6,039 nucleotides of DNA from Pseudomonadota bacterium (GCA_015222855.1 JADFWA010000341.1:1-6039); one strand, 5' to 3'; positions 1 through 6,039 are shown, counted from the stretch's first letter. Notes: a model not told the origin generated them from the letters alone. Numbers and translations: made by a program.

Positions 1-175
1 GCACAAAGTCACCAAGATTGCAGGACAGGATCCTGTACGAAATTCAGCATTTAGGCACCAAATTTATACACGTGATTTTCCCTTGCCGATGTTGGAATAT
101 AACTCGTCTTTTTTCTTTGTGTCTTGGTGACTTAGTGGCCGGGTAGCTACCAAAATTTAAAACCCACATACACTT
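1..175. repeat. Intergenic spacer with inverted repeat 6-16 / 123-133
   Basis: AAGTCACCAAG (6-16) is the exact reverse complement of CTTGGTGACTT (123-133); extended outward the arms agree at 14 of 16 bases. The right arm begins TTCTTTGTGT (113-122), close to TTCTTTGCGT (1890-1899) at the right end of the 1655-1918 element, suggesting related repeats. Two shorter perfect palindromes lie here: ACAGGATCCTGT (25-36) and GGTAGCTACC (142-151). No convincing sigma-70 or sigma-54 promoter for the downstream gene is visible. No upstream gene is seen. Confidence 0.55.
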
Positions 176-1648
176 ATGGCAGAAAATATGGATAAAAAGA
201 CTATCCTGGTTGTGGACGACGATATATCCACAAGGAAGCTCATTGTCGATGCCCTCAACCAGGCGGAAGATTATACTATAAGAGAAGCTGAGGATGGTGT
301 GAAGGCGCTGGAAACACTCCAGGAAACCCACTGCGACTTAATAATCAGCGACATAAATATGCCTGGCATGGACGGCATGGAACTGTTAACCAGGGTCAGG
401 GAAATCAACCCCGCAATCTATGTCATTATGATTACCGGCTATCCAACAATAGGTCTGTCCGTTTCAGCCATGAAGACGGGCGCTGTTGACTTCTTGACAA
501 AACCCTTTGACATCGACGATCTCACATACAAGGTCGATGTATATTTAAGGGAACAGGCAATCTTAACAGAAGATACCATCAAACAGAAGATGGACTCCGC
601 AAAATTAACCGACAAGATCAGAGAACTATCCACCCACAGTTACATATATGACTCATTGGAAAAAACCGGGGAAAGCAACGAATACATATTCCAGGAAATG
701 GTGGATATGGCCATGAAAGTTGCCGACGGGGAAAGTTGTTCCGTATTGTTATATGACGAAGAAAGCGACGAATATTATCCCCAGACCATCAAGAGCTCCA
801 CACTGAAATCTTACAGAGAAAAGATAATACCGTCGCTCAAGGCAATATTCAATGAGGTGGTTCAAAAGAAGGAAGCGTTGCTCTTCAGTTCTAGTGATCG
901 CCCTGAAGTTGTCAGCCCTGTCATCTGCGCCCCCCTGAAGATAAGAAACAATGTCTTCGGCATCCTCAGTTTATCAAGAAGGAGAAGCAGGGTCGCCTTT
1001 ACGGAAAAAGACCTCAATTACATCCTGACCCTGGCGAAGAGGGCCTCCCTTAATTTAGAAAACAATATACTGTACGAAAGCATATATGCCAATCTTCTGG
1101 ACACCTTTAAATCATTGATCGCGTCAATCCAGGTACGTGATCACTATACCGAAGAGCATTCGAGAAGGGTTATGAACCTGGCAGTTAAAACCGCCGAAGC
1201 AATGAAATGCTCCAGAGAGGATATCGAGTCTCTTAAGGTAGCATGTATGCTCCATGACATAGGCAAGATTGCCATCCCGGACGATACCCTGTTGAAACCC
1301 GGCAAACTGACGGATGAAGAATATTCCGTCATCAAAAATCACACTGTTATTGGAGAAAACATCCTGAAACCGATTGTGATCCTGGATGCCGAAAGAAAAA
1401 TCATCCGACACCACCATGAAAGGTGGGATGGAAGAGGATATCCCGACGGACTTTCGGGACATGATATCCCCTTCCTTTCGAGGATTATATCCGTAGCAGA
1501 CTCCTTCGATGCCATGACCAACAACCGTCCCTATCGAAATGCAATGGATACAGAGGAAGCATTGGCTGAACTAAAGCGGAACAGCGATACTCAGTTTGAC
1601 AAGAGTATTGTAGATTCCTTCCTGGATACTTTAAAAAAGAAAAGGTAA
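176..1648 (+). CDS. Response regulator with REC, GAF and HD-GYP domains; predicted cyclic di-GMP phosphodiesterase
   Basis: This 490-residue cytoplasmic protein has three domains. Residues about 9-125 are a REC receiver: acidic cluster D14-D16, phospho-acceptor D59 in SDINMPG, T87 and K109 (LTKPF). Residues about 160-298 look like a GAF domain (CSVLLYDEES; then APLKIRNNVFGILSLS), which may bind a ligand. Residues about 306-486 are an HD-GYP domain with H328, H360-D361 (LHDIGK), H389, the H412-H414 cluster, E415 and GYP at 421-423 in HHHERWDGRGYPDG. All the usual metal-binding residues are present, so hydrolysis of cyclic di-GMP is predicted, gated by phosphorylation of D59. There is no signal peptide or membrane segment, and no partner kinase is visible. 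The ATG at 176 is used; an ATG at 188 would remove only four residues. Neither start has a clear Shine-Dalgarno sequence. The family is certain; the enzymatic activity is inferred from motifs. Confidence 0.95.
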   Translation: MAENMDKKTILVVDDDISTRKLIVDALNQAEDYTIREAEDGVKALETLQETHCDLIISDINMPGMDGMELLTRVREINPAIYVIMITGYPTIGLSVSAMKTGAVDFLTKPFDIDDLTYKVDVYLREQAILTEDTIKQKMDSAKLTDKIRELSTHSYIYDSLEKTGESNEYIFQEMVDMAMKVADGESCSVLLYDEESDEYYPQTIKSSTLKSYREKIIPSLKAIFNEVVQKKEALLFSSSDRPEVVSPVICAPLKIRNNVFGILSLSRRRSRVAFTEKDLNYILTLAKRASLNLENNILYESIYANLLDTFKSLIASIQVRDHYTEEHSRRVMNLAVKTAEAMKCSREDIESLKVACMLHDIGKIAIPDDTLLKPGKLTDEEYSVIKNHTVIGENILKPIVILDAERKIIRHHHERWDGRGYPDGLSGHDIPFLSRIISVADSFDAMTNNRPYRNAMDTEEALAELKRNSDTQFDKSIVDSFLDTLKKKR

Positions 1649-1714
1649 CTACTCACCGCAGAGGTCGCAGAGAACGCAGAGACAAATAAATATAAAGTGA
1701 AACTCGGTGAATCG

Positions 1715-1819
1715 GTCATTTCGACCCCTTCGCTTCTGTCATTCCGAGCAAAGCGCCTGCCTGTGCGTGTCCGCCTGTCTGCCTTCAGCACAGGCAGGCA
1801 CGCAGACAGGCGAAATGAC
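1715..1819. repeat. Inner compound palindrome inside the 1655-1918 element
   Basis: The outer arms are GTCATTTCG (1715-1723) and CGAAATGAC (1811-1819). Inside are two perfect inverted repeats with interlocked arms: 1755-1766 with 1788-1799 (GCCTGCCTGTGC and complement, 12 bp) and 1772-1782 with 1802-1812 (CGCCTGTCTGC and complement, 11 bp). The arm order A-B-A'-B' allows a pseudoknot. Because A and B are similar, nested pairing of A with B' is also possible. This part is more GC-rich than its surroundings and has no coding potential. Confidence 0.75.
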
Positions 1820-1846
1820 AACTTGAGGAAACTTTTTATGATACCA

Positions 1847-1880
1847 TCAATATTGAGGTTTTGAATATTTATGATTCAAA
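1847..1880. promoter_or_regulatory. Candidate activator-binding palindromes upstream of the sigma-54 promoter
   Basis: A perfect 10-bp palindrome, TCAATATTGA (1847-1856), is followed by TTTGAAT-N7-ATTCAAA (1860-1866 and 1874-1880). The second dyad is centred about 120 bases upstream of the predicted start site, a normal distance for a sigma-54 enhancer. No specific activator motif is recognised, and short dyads are easily found by chance in AT-rich DNA. Confidence 0.25.
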
Positions 1881-1934
1881 CATTTTTTATTCTTTGCGTT
1901 CTCTGCGACCTCTGCGGTAAAAAATATCAGACCT

Positions 1935-1951
1935 CAGGCCCCTCCGGGCTG
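1935..1951 (+). terminator. Weak GC-rich hairpin before the sigma-54 promoter
   Basis: CA-G-GCCC (1935-1941) can pair with GGGC-TG (1946-1951) around a four-base loop, with one bulged G, followed by the T-rich TATTGTATTTTG. It could end transcripts coming from the HD-GYP gene or the repeat element, isolating the PilZ promoter. The stem is short and the T tract is interrupted, so this is only a candidate. Confidence 0.25.
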
Positions 1952-1967
1952 TATTGTATTTTGTAAC

Positions 1968-1983
1968 TGGCACAAAAACTGCA
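1968..1983 (+). promoter_or_regulatory. Sigma-54 (RpoN) promoter of the PilZ gene
   Basis: TGGCACA-AAAA-CTGCA matches the -24/-12 consensus TGGCACR-N4-TTGCW at all but one defined position, a C for the first T of the -12 box. The invariant GG (1969-1970) and GC (1981-1982) have the required ten bases between them. A start near 1993-1994 would give a leader of about 34 bases containing GAAGGTG. The site lies on the coding strand directly before the PilZ gene. Such promoters need an ATP-dependent enhancer-binding activator, which is not encoded in the window. Confidence 0.82.
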
Positions 1984-2027
1984 ACTATATTTAATGATAA
2001 AAATCCATTTTTTGAAGGTGTAAAGTT

Positions 2028-2804
2028 ATGAACAACGAAGAAGTCGTAACAGGAAACATTTTGGATATTTCTTTTTCAGACGGGAAAAAGACTATAGAAA
2101 CGAAGGGTTACGTAAAGAACATTTCCGGCGATACGATAGTTATTACCCTGAAAGTGATAGACAAAGAGATGACACTCCCCGTGGGTACCGATGTACATGT
2201 CTCAAGAGAAGGAACTCTGTTTAACGTTACTGAATCGAAGAATTTCCCTGAAATCAAAATCCAGAAGGTGCCGACCAGAGAAAACGTCAGGGTGGACGAC
2301 ATACTGAAGATTGATTACAAAAAGGTCTCCAAAGATAATTACCAAAAATACCAGGATGAACCGGAAGTCCTCTTTACGAATATTTTCGAAGAATCTCCTG
2401 AGATACCGGAAGTTGAAGAGGTTGACAATAAGTTGCTCTATGAACTTTTATACCAGACAAACCTCAAATTGGAACGCATACTGGACTTACTTGGAGAAAA
2501 AGAGGGAGAAGAATACAGGACAACCGACAAAGAACTGGTTAACATCAGCGGTTCAGGAATAAGATTTACTTCAGACCAAAGATTAGAACTCGGAGATATA
2601 GTAGCCCTCAGGGTCCCCATTCACCTTGTTTCTCAAACACGTCTAAACCTGCTGGGAAAAGTGGTATCAGTAAAAGAGATTGACACTCCGGGCAAATATA
2701 ATGTTTCCGTCGGTTTCATCAATCTGGACGAGGAGGACAGGGAAAAGATTATCAAATATGTATTTAAAAGACAGAGGGAACTGTTAAGGAAAATAAAAAA
2801 ATAG
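2028..2804 (+). CDS. PilZ-domain cyclic di-GMP receptor with an N-terminal beta domain and an inserted helix
   Basis: This 258-residue soluble protein has no signal peptide or membrane helix. Residues about 5-80 are beta-rich and resemble the N-terminal partner domain of YcgR-like proteins, though similarity is weak. The PilZ domain starts at about residue 82 with the RxxxR motif (R84, R88, in TRENVRVDDILKIDY). The second motif, NxSxxG, is at 172-177 (NISGSG). Together these motifs bind cyclic di-GMP in known PilZ proteins. About 83 residues separate them, far more than usual; this stretch is acidic and then forms a predicted heptad helix (about 134-157). The C-terminal end (about 236-258) is a basic helix. 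The start is supported by GAAGGTG at 2014-2020, nine bases before the ATG, and by a sigma-54 promoter upstream. The output is unknown; motility, exopolysaccharide or transcription are all possible. Confidence 0.88.
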   Translation: MNNEEVVTGNILDISFSDGKKTIETKGYVKNISGDTIVITLKVIDKEMTLPVGTDVHVSREGTLFNVTESKNFPEIKIQKVPTRENVRVDDILKIDYKKVSKDNYQKYQDEPEVLFTNIFEESPEIPEVEEVDNKLLYELLYQTNLKLERILDLLGEKEGEEYRTTDKELVNISGSGIRFTSDQRLELGDIVALRVPIHLVSQTRLNLLGKVVSVKEIDTPGKYNVSVGFINLDEEDREKIIKYVFKRQRELLRKIKK

Positions 2805-2810
2805 GGAACA

Positions 2811-2898
2811 CCCGGTTGATTGGTTTCATTGGTTGAATTGGTTCAGTTAGTTAACAACAAATGAACCAATGGAACTAACCAACTAACTAACTAACCAA
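2811..2898. repeat. Short-period repeats in opposite orientation between the convergent PilZ and polA genes
   Basis: The left part repeats ATTGGTT at 9-10 base intervals (about 2819-2843). The right part is a tetranucleotide run of AACT/AACC, about six units at 2873-2896. The two halves are roughly complementary: ATTGGTTCA (2837-2845) pairs exactly with TGAACCAAT (2862-2870), and CATTGGTT (2827-2834) can pair with AACCAATG (2864-2871). A stem-loop here could help end both convergent transcripts, but the stem is AT-rich with no long T tract, so termination is not assured. Confidence 0.6.
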
Positions 2899-2905
2899 AC
2901 CACTT

Positions 2906-5590
2906 TCAATGTGCCTCATCCCAGTTCCTGCCGGAGGATATATCCACCTTGAGAGGCGCCTTAAGAGGAATAACCCCCTCCATCTCCTTCCTGACCAGAT
3001 TCATAACCTCATCCCTTTCATCCAGCGGAACCTCAAAGACAAGCTCGTCATGAACCTGCATAATCATACTCGCAGAAAAATTACCCTCCGCAAGACACCT
3101 CGCAATATTCAGCATGGCCACTTTGATCAGATCGGCGGCCGTACCCTGTATCGGGGTATTGACGGCGGTACGCTCGGCAAACTGACGGAGAGAAGCGCTG
3201 CTGCTGTTTATCTCCGGAATATACCGGCGGCGATTCAGGAGGGTGGTCACAAAACCGTCTTTCCTTGCATTTTCCAGAACCCTGTCTAAATACTCTCTGA
3301 CCCCGTGGAATCTGCGAAAATACGCGTCAATATATATCCTCGCCTGGTTCTGGCTTATCCCCAACTCCCTGGACAGTCCGAAGGGGCTCATCCCGTAAAC
3401 TATCCCAAAATTGATCACCTTGGCCTGCCGTCTCATATCCGCATTGACCATCTCAGGAAATACACCGAAGATATCGGAAGCGGTTCTAACATGAACATCC
3501 TCACCTGACTTAAAAGCCTCAATCAGCGCCTTATCACCGGAAAGGTGGGCAAGGATACGAAGCTCTATCTGGGAATAATCCGCCGAGACAATCTCGCAGC
3601 CTTTGGGTGCAATAAATGCCTGGCGTATTCTCTTTCCCTCCACCGTCCTCACAGGAATATTCTGCAGATTCGGATTACTGCTGGAAAGCCTCCCCGTGGC
3701 CGTAACGGTCTGGTTATACGACGTATGTATCCTCCCCGTCTCAGGATTGACAAGCATCGGCAGGGCGTCCATATAGGTTGACTTCAGCTTCGCAATGCTC
3801 CTGTAGGCCAGTATCTCCGCCGGAAGCTCATGGGTCCGTGCAAGCGCGGACAAAACTTCCACACCGGTAGAATAGCCTTCTTTCGTCTTTTTACCCTTAG
3901 GCAATCCAAGCCTGTCGAAGAGGATTGCCTGAAGCTGTTTGGGTGAATTGATGTTGAATTTCTCACCGGCAAGCCGGTAAATCTTCTCCTCTGAAATGGC
4001 GATCAGCTCTTCAAGCTGGAGTGACATCTCTTTCAGCAATCCTGCATCGACAAGAACACCTTTCTTCTCCATCGAAGCCAGTACATAGGCCAAAGGTATC
4101 TCCACATTGTAAAAGAGATCTCCCAAGCCCTCCTTCTCGACTTTATCGGAAAGCAGCGAGGAAAGCTCGAGAATCGCATCCACCCTCCGGCATGAATAAG
4201 CCACGGCTTTTTCCGGTGCGACGGCATCAAATCCGATCGCCTTTGAACCGCTTCCGACCAGCTCTTTTTTTGAGACAAGCTCGTAACCGAGATGATTCCT
4301 GACAACATCCGTCAGATCATAGCTGTGTTTCGATGGATTCAGGATATAAGAGGCCACCATTGTGTCACAGCCTATCCCTTTCAATTTGACTCCATTTCTG
4401 GAAAGGATAATCATGGAATTTTTGACATCATGCCCGTGTTTCCTGATATCTTCGTCAGAAAAAAATGTGGTCAGGCCCTCCAATACATAGTCCAGCTCAA
4501 GCTGCTTCGGCGCTCCTTCACAGGTGTGTAAAACCGGTATATAGTATGCTTCAGATACCTCCGGACAGATCGTAATCCCCACTATCCCGGCCAGCATCGG
4601 CACATCTGATGTCAGTTCGAAATCAAAGGAAAACTCCTTGACAACTTGCAGCCTCTCCAAAAGCGCCTCAAACTCGTCCTCTTTCAGGATTAAGTTATAT
4701 CTTTTCTCTACATCCTCCTCTTCCCTGATCTTTAACTCCTGGATCAAAGAGGAGAATTCGAACTCCTTGAATATCTCCTTAAGAATATCCGTATCCGGCT
4801 CCGTATGGCGTAAACTCTCCAGATCGAATTCAACTTTAGCATCCGTCTTTATAGTGGCCAGATCCCGGCTCAAACGCGCCTGGTCGGCAAACTCCCTGAG
4901 GTTTTCCTTTACCTTTTTATTTCTAACCTTATCCGCATTCTCCAAAACCCCTTCTACCGTACCAAATTCCTCGATCAGTCTCAGCGCGGTCTTTTTACCC
5001 ACTCCGGGAACACCGGGGATATTGTCCGACGCGTCACCCATCAGACCGAGTATCTCTACCACCTTCTCAGGATCCACCCCAAAGCGCTCCCTGACACCTT
5101 CAATCCCGTATGTCTTGTCCTTCATGGTATCTATCATCATAATGTCATCCGATATGAGCTGCATGAAGTCCTTATCTCCGGAAACGATAACCGTTTTTAC
5201 CCCTTCCCGGGCACAGGTTTTGGCAAGCGTTCCGATAATATCATCGGCCTCCAGGCCTTCCTTTTCCAAAACGGGAATGGAAAATCCACGGACAATATCC
5301 TTGATAAAGGGGACCTGCGGAATGAGTGTATCGGGCATCGGTTTCCGTGTGGCCTTGTACTGGTCATAGACCTCGTTACGGAAGGTGGGACCTTTCACAT
5401 CGAAGACGACGGCGATATAGTCGGGTTCCCAATCACGGCAGAGCTTCATCAGCATCTTGGTAAACCCGTAGATAGCATTGGTGGGGAACCCCTTTGAATT
5501 GGAGAGCTCTCTGATCGCATAAAAGGCGCGATAGACATAGTTACTGCCGTCTATCAGAAACAATGTGGGTTTTTTATTTTCTTCCGTCAT
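2906..5590 (-). CDS. polA: DNA polymerase I, with a probably inactive 3'-5' proofreading site
   Basis: The 894-residue length is normal for three-domain PolA, which fills gaps and removes primers in replication and repair. The 5'-nuclease domain (about 8-290) has D14, D64, E114/D116/D117 (EADDIIG), D139/D141 (SGDKD), and D186/D189 in GDASDNIPG followed by a helix-hairpin-helix. The 3'-5' exonuclease fold (about 298-485) keeps D323 and E325 (Exo I). Exo II, however, reads DVKNS, with S392 where E. coli has D424, and Exo III reads YSCRR, with R469 where E. coli has D501. The polymerase domain (about 495-894) is intact: TGRLSS at 632-637, motif A DYSQIELR with D671 and E676, motif B RRQAKVINFGIVYG with K724, F728 and Y732, and motif C HDE at 847-849. 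The ATG is the only plausible start but lacks a clear ribosome site. The gene follows a PIN gene by 23 bases, and the two are possibly co-transcribed. Confidence 0.98.
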   Translation of the reverse strand: MTEENKKPTLFLIDGSNYVYRAFYAIRELSNSKGFPTNAIYGFTKMLMKLCRDWEPDYIAVVFDVKGPTFRNEVYDQYKATRKPMPDTLIPQVPFIKDIVRGFSIPVLEKEGLEADDIIGTLAKTCAREGVKTVIVSGDKDFMQLISDDIMMIDTMKDKTYGIEGVRERFGVDPEKVVEILGLMGDASDNIPGVPGVGKKTALRLIEEFGTVEGVLENADKVRNKKVKENLREFADQARLSRDLATIKTDAKVEFDLESLRHTEPDTDILKEIFKEFEFSSLIQELKIREEEDVEKRYNLILKEDEFEALLERLQVVKEFSFDFELTSDVPMLAGIVGITICPEVSEAYYIPVLHTCEGAPKQLELDYVLEGLTTFFSDEDIRKHGHDVKNSMIILSRNGVKLKGIGCDTMVASYILNPSKHSYDLTDVVRNHLGYELVSKKELVGSGSKAIGFDAVAPEKAVAYSCRRVDAILELSSLLSDKVEKEGLGDLFYNVEIPLAYVLASMEKKGVLVDAGLLKEMSLQLEELIAISEEKIYRLAGEKFNINSPKQLQAILFDRLGLPKGKKTKEGYSTGVEVLSALARTHELPAEILAYRSIAKLKSTYMDALPMLVNPETGRIHTSYNQTVTATGRLSSSNPNLQNIPVRTVEGKRIRQAFIAPKGCEIVSADYSQIELRILAHLSGDKALIEAFKSGEDVHVRTASDIFGVFPEMVNADMRRQAKVINFGIVYGMSPFGLSRELGISQNQARIYIDAYFRRFHGVREYLDRVLENARKDGFVTTLLNRRRYIPEINSSSASLRQFAERTAVNTPIQGTAADLIKVAMLNIARCLAEGNFSASMIMQVHDELVFEVPLDERDEVMNLVRKEMEGVIPLKAPLKVDISSGRNWDEAH

Positions 5591-5613
5591 ATGCCGAATT
5601 ATTTTAATCTTAC

Positions 5614-6039
5614 TTATCTTCTTGTTTTAAGCCCTATCCACTTGGCGGCTCGAGCAAGGCGTTGATCCAATGTACAGAAAACAGCATCCTGCCGGGCCGC
5701 GACCGAAAGGTGTAAGGCATCCGGCGCTCTAAGGGGATGCATCATGGTCATGATCCACTCTGTTGCCTGTTGAAAGTCCTGCACACCCATAGCAACCATA
5801 CGAATGGCCTCTGTGCGCAGGTGTCGATCCAGGGCAGTCATGACCCGGCGGGCATCCGCTTCATCCATTTCCTTCATCCTGAACTTTCTGGAGAGAAGGG
5901 AGGCAAATTCCGCGCGCACAAGCGGACTGATCACTATGGAATCTCTGGGAAGTTTGAGCAGCTCCTTTTCCACCGCTTCGCTTTTCGCTTCCGGCAGGTA
6001 AAAGGGCGCCAAATAGGACGTGTCTATGTAATGAAGGGC
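5614..6039 (-). CDS. PIN-domain ribonuclease, VapC-like; 5' end cut off by the window edge
   Basis: The frame is open to the right edge, giving at least 141 codons. The visible N-terminus reads ALHYIDTSYLAPFYLPEAKS, the typical first strand of a PIN domain with its first catalytic aspartate (codon 6022-6024). Starting instead at the in-frame TTG at 6012 would delete that residue, so the true start probably lies a few codons outside the window. Other expected acids are present: E in RAEFASL, D in APDALHLS (codon 5719-5721) and D in CTLDQRLARAA. PIN domains are Mg-dependent RNases; VapC toxins of this size usually pair with a VapB antitoxin encoded just upstream, which here would be outside the window. 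It ends 23 bases before polA on the same strand. The toxin role is inferred, as a solitary PIN nuclease is also possible. Confidence 0.85.
   Translation of the reverse strand, partial: ALHYIDTSYLAPFYLPEAKSEAVEKELLKLPRDSIVISPLVRAEFASLLSRKFRMKEMDEADARRVMTALDRHLRTEAIRMVAMGVQDFQQATEWIMTMMHPLRAPDALHLSVAARQDAVFCTLDQRLARAAKWIGLKTRR

Larger units (their letters stand above)
1655..1918. repeat. Intergenic element with 28-base terminal inverted repeats
   Basis: The arm at 1655-1682 is the reverse complement of 1891-1918 at 27 of 28 positions, with 24 consecutive matches (1655-1678 against 1895-1918). The arms read ACCGCAGAGGTCGCAGAG... and ...CTCTGCGACCTCTGCGGT. They enclose 208 bases that hold a second inverted repeat (1715-1819) and an AT-rich part. 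There is no open reading frame for a transposase and no obvious target-site duplication. It could be a MITE-like element or two opposing copies of a dispersed intergenic repeat. Confidence 0.8.

Noticed and set aside
25..36. Perfect 12-bp palindrome ACAGGATCCTGT as an operator
   Set aside because: A single copy with no promoter nearby; listed only as part of the spacer.
64..103. TTATAC (64-69) and TATAAC (98-103) as sigma-70 -10 boxes for the HD-GYP gene
   Set aside because: Neither has a good -35 box at 16-18 bases, so no promoter was called.
1124..1462. Minus-strand open frame opposite the HD-GYP domain
   Set aside because: The opposite strand encodes an unmistakable HD-GYP domain; this is a shadow frame.
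1591..1821. Minus-strand frame across the end of the HD-GYP gene and the repeat element
   Set aside because: Its translation derives from the inverted repeats and the antisense of the upstream gene; there is no domain or start signal.
1655..1918. The inverted repeats as part of a CRISPR array or an insertion sequence
   Set aside because: There is no regular direct repeat-spacer pattern and no transposase gene; the arms are inverted and enclose other repeats.
2909..3289. Plus-strand open frame opposite the polA 3' end
   Set aside because: It is antisense to the conserved polymerase motifs, has no ribosome site and no family resemblance.
4638..5369. A 243-codon open frame on the plus strand opposite polA
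   Set aside because: It lies fully inside the strongly conserved polA coding sequence on the other strand, and its product is a low-complexity serine-rich string with no recognisable domain.

Overview
The window shows three complete protein genes, one truncated protein gene and three repeat-rich intergenic stretches. It looks like the chromosome of a Gram-negative, sigma-54-using bacterium of moderate GC, estimated by eye. The mix of a REC-GAF-HD-GYP regulator, a PilZ protein with a helical insertion, and intergenic repeats resembles Desulfobacterota (former Deltaproteobacteria) or Nitrospirota. That placement is inference; the sequence has no rRNA or other firm taxonomic marker.

Left half, plus strand. 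Positions 1-175 hold an inverted-repeat spacer. A response regulator with REC, GAF and HD-GYP domains follows (176-1648), predicted to hydrolyse cyclic di-GMP. A 379-base spacer (1649-2027) contains a nested palindromic element (1655-1918), a weak hairpin, and a near-consensus sigma-54 promoter (1968-1983). The promoter drives a PilZ-type cyclic di-GMP receptor (2028-2804). A c-di-GMP breaking enzyme and a c-di-GMP sensor thus sit side by side, but the PilZ gene has its own promoter, so the two need not be co-expressed.

Right half, minus strand. A repetitive spacer of about 100 bases (2805-2905) separates the PilZ gene from the convergent polA (2906-5590), which encodes a full-length DNA polymerase I. 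Its 5'-nuclease and polymerase active sites look intact. Its 3'-5' exonuclease domain has lost two of the four metal-binding acids, so proofreading is probably lost or severely weakened. Just upstream of polA, 23 bases away and on the same strand, is a PIN-domain (VapC-like) gene. Its reading frame runs off the right edge of the window.

The most notable observations are the predicted proofreading-deficient PolA, the sigma-54 promoter of the PilZ gene, the PilZ domain split by a heptad helix, and the nested inverted-repeat element. I found no CRISPR array, tRNA, rRNA or transposase gene.
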